Source of the DNA: Evernia prunastri
Taxonomy: Eukaryota; Ascomycota; Lecanoromycetes; Lecanorales; Parmeliaceae
NCBI GenBank assembly: GCA_003184365.1
Contig: NKYR01000116.1
Location: forward strand, 60,440-124,439
Direction: 5' to 3'
Length of the DNA: 64,000 nt
The translations under genes were made by a program, and so were the position numbers. Below are positions 1-11,600 of this stretch, in pieces (position 1 is the stretch's first letter; the number at the start of each line of letters is the position of its first letter). The notes beneath the pieces were generated by a model. The model had not been told where the DNA came from. It saw only the letters and a program-made list of their open reading frames with translations, and did not search any database.

Positions 1-1220
1 GAAGCTTAGAAGCAGAAAAGTTGTGGACAGATGTGCTGGATCGAGACGAGGAGTTGCAGATATGCCTTCTTTACGCACGAACAGCTTTGACAGGTTCCAG
101 TCAAGGGTGAAGAATACCACGTTGTTTTCGGTCCTCTCGGTTCACGATGTGATGATCGAGACTGTTTGGACCGCTTTCCCCCGCGGAAAGGACACGGGAC
201 GCTTACGAAAATTGCACGATCCTTCTAGCCCGTACTGACTCACTCAACCTGTAAATTGTAATTTTACAAAAGATTAATGATGGCGACACAACAGAAGCGG
301 TAAAGATATCAAAGATGTCCGGCTAATCGTGGCGAATTGCAGGATACGCCGCTCCTCAGTTCTAAACAAGCAGTTTCAGACCTTGGGGGCTGTTGGAGAC
401 TCGACTGGCCCCGCTAGCGACCGTCTCACCCCAAACCACCGACAACTGTAACTCATCACTTCTTCATGGAACGCCCTCGCCTATCCAAGGCCTACGTCGG
501 CTACCTTTTCATGAGAACACTAGATCTAGTGAATGAGTAAGTCGCTTTGCCTCTAGTCACCTGTCATAGTTGTCGGCGGCGCTGGTCTATTCCTGATGGC
601 GTCTCATGATATCCGTCATCGCAGGCTGTGGACGGCTTCTTCCGAGACATATACGTTGTTGAAAACGGCTGCTGCTACATTTTACCTTTTGCCTTCGCTG
701 CCGTTGAGTTGCTGTTGCTCTCAACCTTGATTTTGGGTTGCATGTGCCTGCGTGCTCTGATGTCGGCTTACTATTTTTGGGCTTTGATCTTCCGGAATCT
801 GGGGTGTTGGTATCCGCATGTGTTTGCCTCATTATGAGTTTTTCTCTCTCGACTTCCTACTCTCTGGGTCTTTATCCTAGATTAAAATAGCGTCATAAGA
901 AGATTTGCCAGAAGGAGCTGCGATTATGCAATTTGACAAGGGGGAGACTTGTTTAGCATCCGCGCACGCACGGGAGTTTGAGTGCAGCAATTGAACACGA
1001 CTCAGTCTTCACGGCCTCGAATACAAGAATTACCGGAAATAGAGACAACATTTTCAATGGACCCGCCCCGTGCTCACCTGTGTGCTTAGGCATGTCTCAA
1101 TTGCACAGCGCAACCTGTTCTGGTCGAGGGCTGCAAAACTAACTGACGTCCGTTCGAAAAAAGAGTTAAGAACAATCTCTCCTTCTCCCCTCTTCACGAG
1201 AATCACTTTGTATTTGAAAG
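1..1220. other. Intergenic, no supported gene
   Basis: I see no supported gene here. Reading frames on both strands are short and show no signal peptide, domain motif or splice structure that joins them. The last part must hold the promoter and leader of the secreted-protein relic that starts at 1221. Confidence 0.5.
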
Positions 1221-2780
1221 ATGAGATACAACAGCATCGTTTTCACTGGCGTGTCCGTACTCCAAAGCCTAGTATGTGTACAAGCTCAGTCCGATACCGC
1301 TGACTGCAGCAACCCAGCAGGTACTTCATCTATCAAACAGCCGCAATGACCCACCATCCGATTCTTGGAAAAAAATTCGTGTATTCATCAGCTGATCGCC
1401 CGCATAGGCGTAACCCCCATCAATCCCGGCTGCTGGAACCAACTCGCCATAAGCCAGTACATCACAGACTGGTGGTCCCGCAACAGTGCCAAATGCTCCT
1501 CCGGCCAATCATTCGCCCAGTGCTTCCTCGGCACCGTCGAGCTCGGCGACAGCGACTGCATCGGCATCACGAGCGCCACCTGCCCTCCACCCAACTGGTC
1601 CACCTTCCAGACCCAAAAATTCACCGTCGAAGACTTCTACGTGGCCTACAACATCCATTCCATCTGAGAGTTCTTCAACTCCTACTACCTCGCCATCGGC
1701 AACGCCCGATCCGCAGCGACGGACAGTGAAGCCGCCATCGTCAGCCTGCTCGACCCGCCCGAACCGACCCATAGCTCCCTCAACGATATCCTTACCGCTC
1801 TGTCGATCGGGCTGAGCTTTCTAGCTCCGAGCGTGGGTCCTCTAATCGGCACTGTGCTCAATGCCGCTCAGTAGGCCATAGCTGTCGGCAAGTATCTCTT
1901 CCCGCTTGGGACCCTGGATTCGCAGTTCGCACAGTTGAGCGAGATCTCTAACGCCCTGGGCACCGTGACCACCTACCTGCAAGACAACGTCACTTCGGCG
2001 CTCTCGGCCATCCAGCAAGATCCAACGTCCTTCCTCGCCTTTACAGGATCCGGCAACTTCTCTGTCACCCCGTTGCCGACCATCCCGTCGCAATCCGACG
2101 CCATTCTGACCGGCCTCAACACATACGTGATATCGCAGTGTCTGACCGCCAACCAATGGGTCGTTGCGCGCGCCATCGACACCTCCATGGACGCGGTCAT
2201 GACGAACGGCAGCTCTCCCAACTGGGACATCCCCGGCTGCGGCCATGGCTACGACGGTAGTAGCGTCTGCGGCGCCTATCACTGGAACCCGGCCATCGAC
2301 GTCTCCTTCACGCTGACCAGTGACCACAACCCGTCGCTGGACCCGACGAGCGACCTGCAGGCCTTCTTCGGCAACTGGACGACGCCAAATCTGCTCTTTA
2401 ACGGCGCGGCGCAGTGTCAGGTGCAGGGCGGCTCGGCGGCGCCCGCAGTCAGCGTCTCGGCAATGGGCGTTACGGCTTCTTGTCTGAGCAGTGCCAAAGT
2501 GTGCACGTGGTGAGTTGATCTGGTTTATATTAAGGTTGAAGAATGCATATGGCTGATCAGTTGCGTAAGGGACCTGAACCCAAGCCACGTTGGCACGACG
2601 TACGAGTTCATTGACTGCCCGACCCAAACGGGCTTCGCGGTCGATGGCTGCAAGGGCTGTCCGGACGGCAGTTTCTGTGTAAATGTTCCGTATTCTTACG
2701 TTGGGGAATACCTGTTCTTTGGCAGCGAGTCATATGAGTTCTGTAACCAGGACGGGAAGATTCTGCAGAGTAACCATTAG
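1221..2780 (+). pseudogene. Secreted cysteine-containing protein, two in-frame stop codons
   Basis: Three exons fit: 1221-1320, 1408-2509 and 2561-2780, with introns of 87 and 51 nt in matching phase. The product would be about 473 residues and begins with a clear signal peptide (hydrophobic core, then CVQAQS), followed by several cysteines, for example in NPGCWNQLAISQY, AKCSSGQSFAQC and DGCKGCPDGSFC. The exon 2 frame is unbroken on both sides of two stops, TGA at 1665-1667 and TAG at 1872-1874, and protein-like sequence continues across both, so no plausible intron removes them. A C-to-T change could give both (CGA to TGA, CAG to TAG). I do not recognise the family with confidence; it resembles uncharacterised secreted fungal proteins. 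It could still give a truncated secreted product or be read through. Existence and breaks are well supported, function is unknown. Confidence 0.75.
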
Positions 2781-3689
2781 GGTGGCTGACGTTGTGGTTC
2801 GCGTGGGAAGAGAAGAGGGTTGCTGTTGTTGTTCTTCCATCGGATTAATAGTAAGACAAGACGCATCTGGCTATCGAGGGAGACCATCGCGTCGCTATCT
2901 GGATATCAGCTGCATTGTTGACGTCCTAAAGCTGTTGGCGATATTACCAATACGAAATAAAAGCATCTCATAAAGTCTCGAATCCGATCCTAGCCAAAAC
3001 CCTCCTCGTACCTACGTCTGGAGTCCCACATCACACAATCTGGACAAAAACCCACATCCACAAAGGCAAAAGATCCCCAGCACCATCCATCTCTTCCAAT
3101 GGCCCTACTCAAAACTACCCCAGCGATCTCCCGAACACTGACAATCCTCTGGCTCACTTCCCGCCCCCAACCCCCCAAGTGAAGAAGCTACCACCAACAG
3201 GTCAATCATATCCTCTTCCAGGAAAATAAGACACTTTACTACGTTTCAACCTCATGCTATCTCTTAAATTAAAGCACGCTCGGCGAATCGAGGGTCGAGC
3301 AGCTACAATTAACGCTATCGTACATTTCCTCTTTTCTTTTACTTATGTATTTGTAGACATTAGAGAATAATAGAGAGATACAGCGAGCTTATATGCAATC
3401 GAGTGCTCGTGCTATTCAGAAGTGAGTTATTGATAGAGTGAGGACACCAATAGATGAAGCGAAATTCGGCTGACTGGAGATCAGCCCGAGTAATTTCCCG
3501 CACGGGTTTAAGCCTAACTAAATCCGAACTAGAGGCGGATTTGCCCCTCCTGAGATCCCCTCATAAACACCGGCCTGCTCCGACTCTTTCCATTCTTTCC
3601 ATTCTTTTCCTCACCTCTTGCACTACGACGACGACGACGACTACCACTCCTTTTTAGACGCACCTTCCACTAGAGACTGAAACGAAATT
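2781..3689. promoter_or_regulatory. Upstream region of katG with pyrimidine-rich leader
   Basis: No gene is visible. The stretch at about 3575-3660, just before the katG start, is rich in pyrimidines (repeated TTCCATTC-like units, then ACGACGACG), which is typical of fungal leaders close to the transcription start. I could not identify a particular transcription-factor site with confidence. Confidence 0.35.
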
Positions 3690-6110
3690 ATGGGTGAATG
3701 TCCGGCTCACACCCCCATCAAGGAGGTCAACGTTGGCGGCGGTGGAACCCGCAACCATGACTGGTGGCCCAATGAGTTGAAGCTCAACATCCTACGCCAG
3801 CACACAGGAGTCACAAGTCCAATGAGCAAAGACTTTGATTATCCCGCCGCTTTCAAGAGCTTGGACTACAATGCGCTGAAGAAGGATCTGCATGCCCTGA
3901 TGACCGACTCGCAAGAGTGGTGGCCCGCCGACTTCGGTCACTATGGCGGTCTCTTCATTCGCATGGCCTGGCACAGTGCCGGTACCTACCGAGTCTTCGA
4001 TGGCCGTGGTGGCGGCGGACAGGGCCAGCAACGCTTCGCCCCGCTCAATAGCTGGCCAGACAATGTCAGCCTCGACAAGGCACGCCGACTGCTGTGGCCC
4101 ATCAAACAGAAATACGGTGATAAGATTTCCTGGGCCGATCTGTTGCTTCTCACCGGCAACGTGGCTCTTGAGTCCATGGGTCTCAAAACCTTTGGCTTCG
4201 CCGGCGGACGCGCCGATACCTGGGAGGCTGATGATTCGGTGTACTGGGGGGGCGAGTCGACATGGCTGGGCAATGACGTCCGCTACGCAGATGGAAACAA
4301 AGGCGTGGAGGGACATGGCGTCGTAGATGGTGATCAACATAAAACGGGTCATAGTGACATTCATACGCGCGACCTGGAAGATCCGCTGGCAGCTGCCCAC
4401 ATGGGCTTGATCTATGTGAACCCTGAAGGTCCCGATGGCAAGCCCGATCCTATCGCTTCGGCCAGAGATATTCGCACTACCTTTGGACGAATGGCCATGA
4501 ATGATGAGGAAACTGTCGCCCTCATTACGGGCGGTCACACTTTTGGCAAGACGCATGGTGCAGCTTCCTCTGACCACGTGGGCAAAGAACCGGAAGCGGC
4601 CGGCATCGAGCAGCAGGGTCTTGTAAGTTTTGCTTCCGGACTTCTTTTACTCTGTTGAGTTTGAATCTTAAAGATCATGACACATGTGCCGGGAGTAACC
4701 TACATCTGAGACAGTTCACTTGATCAAAATTGTACCCCCAAGAGATTTGCTGACTCTGGCATTGTTTAGGGGTGGAGCAACAGCCACCGTTCCGGAAAGG
4801 GTCCTGATACCATTACCAGCGGCCTGGAAGTGATCTGGAGTAAAACGCCGACGAAGTGGAGCAACTATTACCTCGAGTACCTTTTCAAGTACGATTGGGA
4901 GCTGACCAAGAGTCCGGCCGGTGCCAATCAGTGGGTGGCAAAGAACGCTGAGGCCTTCGTCCCCGATGCCTATGATTCAAACAAAAAGCATCCACCGACC
5001 ATGCTGACGACCGACGTTGCGCTGCGCTTCGATCCAGCGTACGAGAAGGTCTCGCGTAACTACCTTGAAAATCCGGATAAGCTTGCTGACTCGTTCGCCC
5101 GTGCATGGTTCAAGCTGTTGCACCGAGACATGGGGCCTCGATCTCGCTGGCTCGGCCCAGAATTGCCGACGGAAGAGCTGATCTGGGAGGATCCAATTCC
5201 AGCGGCCAATCACCCGTTGATCGGCGACGAGGAAATAGCTTCCCTGAAAGAAAAGATCCTGAGCTCCAATGTGGACGCTACTAAACTTATATACACGGCT
5301 TGGTCATCGGCTTCCACTTACCGCGGCAGTGACAAACGAGGAGGCGCCAATGGTGCTCGCATCCGCCTGGCTCCCCAGAAAGACTGGAAAGTGAACCAGC
5401 CACAACAGCTGAGCGAAGTGCTGAAGGCATTGGAAGGCGTACAGAAAAGTTTCAACAGCTCCCAGCCTGGCGGAAAGAAGGTATCGCTGGCCGATCTGAT
5501 CGTACTGGCCGGTTGTGCTGCCGTGGAAAAAGCTGCCGGTATTCCTGTTCCTTTCACGCCCGGCCGCATGGATGCTTCGCAAGAACAAACCGACGCCAAG
5601 TCCTTCGAACATCTGGAGCCAGCCGCCGATGGATTCCGCAATTATGGCAAATCGTCGTCCCGGGTGCGTACAGAGCAGTTCCTCGTCGACAGGGCTCATC
5701 TCCTGACGCTCTCCCCTCCTGAAATGACGGTGCTGGTCGGCGGCCTGCGTGCCCTGAATGCCAACTACGACGGAAGCACCCATGGCGTGCTCACTAAGTA
5801 TCCAGGTCGACTCACCAATGACTTCTTCGTCAACTTGCTAGATATGGGCGTAGCTTGGAAGGCAAGTGGCACCGACGGCGAAGTTTATGAGGGTATCGAC
5901 CGCACGAGTGGCGAGAAGAAATGGACCGCTACCCGCGCTGATCTGGTGTTCGGCTCTCATGCCGAACTACGTGCCATCGCCGAGGTATATGGCAGCGCAG
6001 GCGGACAGGAGAAGTTTGCAAAGGATTTTGTTGCAGCCTGGGACAAAGTGATGAACTTGGATCGATTCGATCTAGCCTACTCTGCCAAACCTGATAGGGC
6101 TCGGCTGTAA
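3690..6110 (+). CDS. katG: Catalase-peroxidase (KatG)
   Basis: Bifunctional heme enzyme that disproportionates H2O2 and oxidises donors. Two exons, 3690-4622 and 4770-6110, join in phase across a 147-nt GTAAGT...TTTAG intron to give 757 residues, the usual length. The N-terminal domain holds the distal triad Arg91, Trp94, His95 in RMAWHSAGTYR, the proximal heme ligand His283 in GGHTFGKTHG, and the residues of the Met-Tyr-Trp adduct (Trp94, Tyr242, Met268). A second, non-heme peroxidase-like domain follows, as in the family. Compared with the Mycobacterium enzyme there is an extra loop of about 26 residues near 195-225; from memory fungal relatives share it. No signal peptide is seen, so it should be intracellular. 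The last three residues are ARL, which fits the PTS1 peroxisome pattern. Start chosen at the first ATG, followed by a family-like N-terminus. Confidence 0.97.
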
Positions 6111-6872
6111 GTGTTTTACTGGGCAAGTACCTGACTCCTCTAGCCTTGTGATCCTATTGTAGTAGATTGACCTACCGACTCCTATCATCACTTCTACATA
6201 GCTTGAAAGGAATGTTTGACCTCCTCTTCCGTCACGCAAGCATTCTCGCTAATGCAATGAATACTCGGACTCTTCAAATCTGGTAGCCAGCCGAATGAAG
6301 ATTTCAAGGCAAGGGCTTTATAGAAAACAAGCATCACTGTTCGCTTTCACCCTTTCTCCTCTGTATACTATAATTTGAGCTTAATAACCACCAAAATCCA
6401 TTGACATAAAAATCGTCGGGCTTGGTTTTTTCTTTGAGTGGAAATAGGGCTACCTGTGAGACGCTCAATGAAGGCAGATCAGCAACCTAAGCATAAGAGA
6501 GCACTTGGAAGCGAATGCGGTGCTCTACGCATATTCTGATGCGTAAATGTAAGACGTGGGCCAGTAGAATTTACCGCCACCACACCCTTATACCCCAAAA
6601 GCCTCGCCTGAGCCGGCAATCATCATTTAGGCAGGTTTGATGATTATCGACGCGCAAAAAGGAAAGCGGAAGCGAGTGAGCAACGGCTCAACCGTAGACT
6701 TGGGAAATTCTGGAAAAGCTGAGCTTCCCTGGGTATGGCATAAAAGGAAGGTAGATATTCTCAATTCCCTGGCACCGTCTTTCCTAGCTGTGTGCTGATA
6801 TATCTTGTTCTGAACGAGTTTTCTCCAGGCGATTGAATGGGCTATCCAGAATTCGGTTCACGTTATCTTAAT
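6111..6872. other. Intergenic downstream of katG
   Basis: No gene is supported. The first 200-300 bases are probably the katG 3' untranslated region. Coding-like sequence from the protease relic begins to be readable at about 6873; earlier parts of that relic may lie here but are too decayed for me to follow. Confidence 0.4.
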
Positions 6873-7440
6873 GGGCTAGAGCATTCACAGAACGAACGTC
6901 ATCAGTACAAACCGAGATGAGCTCGAGAAGAGTATTTCGAAGGCTTACCGTAAGGATATAACAATGTTCTATGCAGCCAGCGGCCATGGTAGTAATAGCG
7001 AGTCCGCTGCAGAGAACGACCTCCCGACTGCATTCATTTACTCTGTTAAAATTGGATCAGCGAAAGCGATTGGAAGCGTATAAACCCAGCTTGGCTTTGA
7101 ACAAGTGGACTTTTATCTTCCAGGTCATAAGATTGCCCTTGACAATTATCAGCCCGCCAAGGGACAACCTCAGTCAGGCAGCTCCTTGGCAACAGCAGTA
7201 GCTGCTGGTCTTAATGCTGTGCTACAGTAATGCAATAGTATCGCAAATCACGAAAACACAACCTCCCATGCTCTCGACATAGGTCGAACTAAGCGGGCCT
7301 TCAAGCACCTCTGTGCTTCACAGAGCAAGTGCCCGGAGGTCGAGAGACTTTTTGGTGATACCAGAAATTTAGACAGACCCGATGGGGTTTTAGAAAGGTA
7401 CCAAAATATTGCGGACGAGCTTCAGATGTCTCGAGTATAA
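6873..7440 (+). pseudogene. Relic of a subtilisin-like (S8) serine protease
   Basis: One reading frame (codons in phase with the ATG at about 6964) reads as the C-terminal part of a fungal S8 protease. It contains a segment like the helix and strand before the oxyanion region (KAYRKDITMFYAASGHGS), then QSGSSLATAVAAGLNAVL, which matches the S8 catalytic-serine motif (GSS-x-A/S-x-A/P). About 70 further codons follow, up to a stop near 7438-7440. The frame is interrupted by TAA at 7081-7083 and TAA at 7228-7230 with protein-like sequence on both sides. CAA to TAA would explain both. I see neither the Asp nor the His catalytic motif, so the N-terminal half is lost or unreadable. Assignment rests on the serine motif and the surrounding pattern. 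Confidence 0.6.
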
Positions 7441-7720
7441 AAGATAGGAAAGATTTGCAAAGATATTGCCTATAGTAAGTGACGCCGGACGAAGCCTGAA
7501 GCTACGCAAGTATTTTCCTCCCAATTTTGTGAAGCAGACGACTATCCATCCGAGACAGTAAGACGTTATCCATCTCTTTCATGATCATATGTGTTCATTC
7601 ATTGTTGACTTCCTTCAGCGATGGCGAACTGATTTCAGCACACATCAGGCCATTTCCTCCTCAGTGCTACAGTCCTTCTCCTCCACAGTATCGTACACGA
7701 TCCCACTCCGCTAATTATGG

Positions 7721-7796
7721 TGGCCGGAGAGGATTCGAACATTCCTCCTCCAGATTATAAGCCTGATGTGCTGCCAATACACTACACGTCCGGTAC
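7721..7796 (-). pseudogene. Decayed tRNA-Ile (UAU anticodon)-like sequence
   Basis: On the minus strand a cloverleaf can be partly drawn. The D stem pairs GTGT with GCAC, the anticodon stem TCAGG pairs with TCTGG (with wobbles), the loop is CTTATAA with anticodon TAT, and the T loop and B box read GTTCGAATCC. The outer acceptor pairs are lost (GTACCGG against CCGGCCA keeps only four pairs), and the T stem keeps only its 3' strand (CCTCT against GAATG). No T-run terminator follows. This looks like a dead tRNA gene, or a tRNA-derived insertion, rather than a working tRNA-Ile. Confidence 0.5.
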
Positions 7797-8049
7797 GGCG
7801 AGATAGGAGATGGATGGGCTCGGAAGAGTGGTTGTTGGGCTCGGAAGATTGATGGTGGTGCTGGTGCAGCCACGGGTTCACCATCTGATTAGCCACTGGA
7901 AGCCCCAGATACATGACGACATGCGGAGGATCAGAACTCAGATACTGCTATCACCTATTAGGGAGTGGAGCTGGAATAGTGGAGCATGACTGCTTGATTG
8001 ACTGAGAATCTACCGAGTGATGGAGTGATCAAAGAAGTCTTCTCCGGAG

Positions 8050-8378
8050 CAATACTCGATGTTACCCCCTAATGCAACACACCCACTGATACAATATCCT
8101 AAAATCCGAAAACTTCATAACTCGTCCTTCTATAACAGTATTTAGAAATATGTAAAAACGAAACAATATAGAACGTAAAGTCTAGGTTCTAAAGCTTCAA
8201 GAGTTCTTCGAATCGAAGTTGTATTAACGAATGCATATAATGATATAACAAAGTCTGTCCAAGTTCTTCGGGGCGGCCTTTTCGAAGGCTTTTAGGGGCG
8301 GCATACCCCCCGGAATTATCGGAACTTAGGGTATTGCATTAGTGGGTGTGTTGCATTAGGGGGTGATCACGAGTATTG
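8050..8378. mobile_element. MITE-like element with long terminal inverted repeats
   Basis: The left end (8050-8097) and the reverse complement of the right end (8331-8378) match over 48 positions with only about seven mismatches, including an identical 24-base core starting ACCCCCTAATGC. Both ends share CAATACTCG at the outside, and weaker similarity continues inward for about 20 bases. The 329-bp element has no reading frame, which fits a miniature inverted-repeat transposable element or foldback element. I could not see a clear target-site duplication. It ends about 290 bp before the start codon of the NLR gene. Confidence 0.75.
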
Positions 8379-8671
8379 AGCCATAACACTTTCAGTGGCT
8401 AGTCTTTACGTAGAATAGTCGCTTGGCAAAAATCCGTCTGCCTTGAATCTCCTGTCTGCCTTGGATGAATCTAATAAGCCCCCCCCCACCACGCGGAGCT
8501 CGGCATCTAGCACCTACATCGTACAACATAAAGCTCCACCACTCTCTATATTTTGCATTTCTTGGAATTATATCCCCTATAAAAATTGCTAGATGCTAGA
8601 GAGCAGCGATTTCCTTTCTTCCTTCTCAACAGTATATTATCTCACGTGCTTCACGACTCGTTATATTCGGC

Positions 8672-11600
8672 ATGGCTGAACCTTTGTCGCTAGCTGCCAG
8701 CATTGCTGGCCTTATAAGCTTGGGTCTCGACATCTCACAGATTACCCGAAAATATGTTCGCGGAGTTCGCAGAGCACCAATGGATGTCAAAGAACTTCTT
8801 CAGGAGCTTACGGCCCTCGTTAAGGTCCTCCGCCAATTCAGCGAATTGCTAGACCGTGACAGAATTGGCGAAGCCAACTTTGATCAAACCTCAGTACTTT
8901 TTTTGGCGCATGAGGCATGCCGAGAAGAACTGAGAACAGTTCGTTCAAAGCTGCTCAGCAGAACCCGCGGCCATAGTATCATTAGGGCTCTAACGTGGCC
9001 CCTTGTTAAGAAAGAACACCAACAGACCATTGCAGCCATACATCGCTGGGTGCAGATCTTTCAATTTGCGCTGACAATTGATGGATGGTAAACCGCATTT
9101 TCCTGACATATGGAGAAAGGAACTGAAAGATCTAGTACTCTGTTGACGAACACGGCTGGAGACGTTGTTTCTGTACTGCGCTCTCAGTTACAGACTTTGG
9201 AGGAAACGAAGAAGATAGCGCAAGTGGTTCCTATCCTCCAAAGAGGTGCTCAAGAGGCATCAACTTGCATAGAAGTCGTCTTGGATTCAGTTGCATTGTT
9301 TTCAAATACCGGCGAGGACATGTTCAACGTGAAGGAAAACGTAGAAACTCTGAAAAGACTTGCCCTAGGTAACCTTTGCAACATTAATCCTCGTCACAGG
9401 ACGTGTTCACTAATCTACGGACTCTCATTAGACGACCAGCTACAAAAAGCTCAAAAGTCTCAAACTCGCGTACGGCAGAAGTTGCTGGAATGGCTCTCGC
9501 CTCTGGAGTCTCGATCAAAGCAGCTAGACGTCCTTAGCCGTCGGTCTCCGTCTACAGGGGAATGGCTTCTCAAAAAAAAGATTTCCAGATCTGGCTGAGT
9601 GGCAAAGGACCCTCACGTTTGTGGTGTTCGGGAATTCGTTAGTATCCGAGAGAGTAGCTTCATCGAAGGAATGTTACTGACAAAAACCAGCAGCGGGTGC
9701 TGGTAAGACTATTCTCACGTAAGTAATGTCTAAGATCTCTTATCACTGAGCTCAAGAAAGGCATCTAGATCTATCGTAGTCGACCATCTACTTGAAAATC
9801 CGCCTAATTTCCACACCGCTGTCGGTTATATTTATTTTGATTACAAAGACAAAGATACGCAGAATGTGTCGGCGGTATTTTCAAGCATTTTACGCCAACT
9901 GCTTGAACGAATTCGTACAATCCCCCAAGAAATCCAACATTACTATGACTCTTTACCCCCAGAAAGGAGAGAGAACAGCTTAGACATTGACCAATGCGTT
10001 TCATTCATTCAACTTGTTTGCAAAAAGTTCGAGAGCATTTTTTTGGTCTTCGATGCTCTGGATGAGTGTCCCGTCTACGATATCAACACCAATGAGCTTA
10101 GGTCAAAAATGATCTCTACAATAGAGAGAGTTTCCCATTGTGCGGCGATATTTATCACTTCTCGTCCACATCTAGAATTAGCAGAGGAACTTCGCGAATG
10201 CACCAATTTGGAGGTTCGGGCAACCGACAGCTACATGCATGCTTATTTGAAAGCTCGCACAGCTAGTCACGCGATCCTTGGAAGAATCTTTAGACAAGAC
10301 CCTGGTCTAGAAAGCCACCTCATTGAAACGATTTGCAATAAATCTAATGGAATGTAAGCCTCTCGGTCCATTATTTGTGTATGTTCTAGCTAACATATCA
10401 TAGGTTTCTTCTTGCTCGGCTTCAAATGGATTCTTTGATAAATCAAACCAGTGCACGTAATATGTATAGGGCGCTAGACCGCCTGCCGGAGAAGTTGAAT
10501 GAGACATTCGATGATGCTATGAACAGAATCGATGCTCAGCCTGAAGAACATTCAATACTGGCAAATCAAGTCATATCCTGGATCTTCTACGCCAAGCGGC
10601 CTCTGCAAGTGGCTGAACTTCGAGAAGCCCTTGCTATTGAGCCTGAAGACACAAGACTAGACCAGTCTGGCTGTCATGACGTACAATTGTCGCTAGATGT
10701 ATGCTGCGGTCTTGTGTCTATCGACGAACAAGATAATGTCATACGTTTGGTTCATTACTCCTTTCAGCAGTATCTCGAGGATCATTGGAAAACCGATTGC
10801 CCAGGTTCGAATTCGGGTATCGCGACCATCTGTCTCACTTATCTGACTTTGGACGACTTTTCTCCGGATGCAATGGAAGATACGAATGGACCTACGGCTC
10901 GGCTACTAGACGCAACATTGTCAAGTCACTCTCGATGGAAGGACTATCATAGATTTTTCTCATATGTCGCCTCACATTGGGCTGAGCATGTGAAAGGCAG
11001 TCTGGAAAAAGAGCTAGAATCGTTAATCATACGCTTCTTTCGTAAAAAGGTGCATTTGTTGTATGGCCTTCAGGAATATAATAAATTGATGTTCCGGAAC
11101 TTAGACTATGACAGCTGGCCACACGAGCCCTCACCACTCCATCTTAGCGCCTACTGGGGTCTATCACATATAACGAATGTACTGGTCGGTCAAGGCGCAG
11201 ATGTGCATGCGGAAGACGCTAAGAAACGGACACCTCTCACTTGTGCCGCATTGAATGGCCAAGTAGACGTTGCTCGTGACCTTCTAGGTCTTGGGGCAAG
11301 TGCCAATGCACGAGACTCATCTGCCGCGACTCCCTTGCACGGTGCTGTTATAAATGACCATTTCGAGGTTGCTAGGGTTCTCTTAGAGCGTGGATCAGAC
11401 GCGAATGCAGAGAACATGGATGGATCCACGCCAATGACTCTTGCAGTGTCTGATGGCAATCTGTCGATGATGGACCTATTGCTTCAGAAGGGTGCAGAGG
11501 TGGAAAAAATTGGGGAGCGTGGTCTTTCCCCACTTGAGATTGCAGGCCGTGGGGGTCATACAGCTGCCATTCAATGGCTTCTGATGCGAGGAGCTGATAT

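Larger units (their letters stand above)
7441..8671. other. Non-coding stretch with a tRNA relic and a MITE
   Basis: No protein gene is supported. It holds a tRNA-like sequence (7721-7796, minus) and a long-terminal-inverted-repeat element (8050-8378), both listed separately. A run of Cs at about 8480-8488 and the promoter of the NLR gene follow; the NLR leader just before 8672 is rich in pyrimidines. Confidence 0.5.

Noticed and set aside
1640..1680. A tiny intron removing the TGA of the secreted-protein relic
   Set aside because: GT and AG are only about 30 nt apart, and the sequence on both sides reads as continuous protein.
1842..2627. 261-codon open frame on the minus strand
   Set aside because: It lies antisense to the secreted-protein relic, whose frame carries the signal peptide, conserved cysteines and matching introns; the antisense translation is Arg/Val-rich without motifs.
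3792..4577. 261-codon open frame antisense to katG
   Set aside because: Shadow of a strongly conserved catalase-peroxidase exon; no domain in the antisense translation.
9560..9640. An intron explaining the NLR frameshift
   Set aside because: No GT-AG pair of plausible length keeps the conserved segment on both sides; the break falls exactly in an A8 tract.
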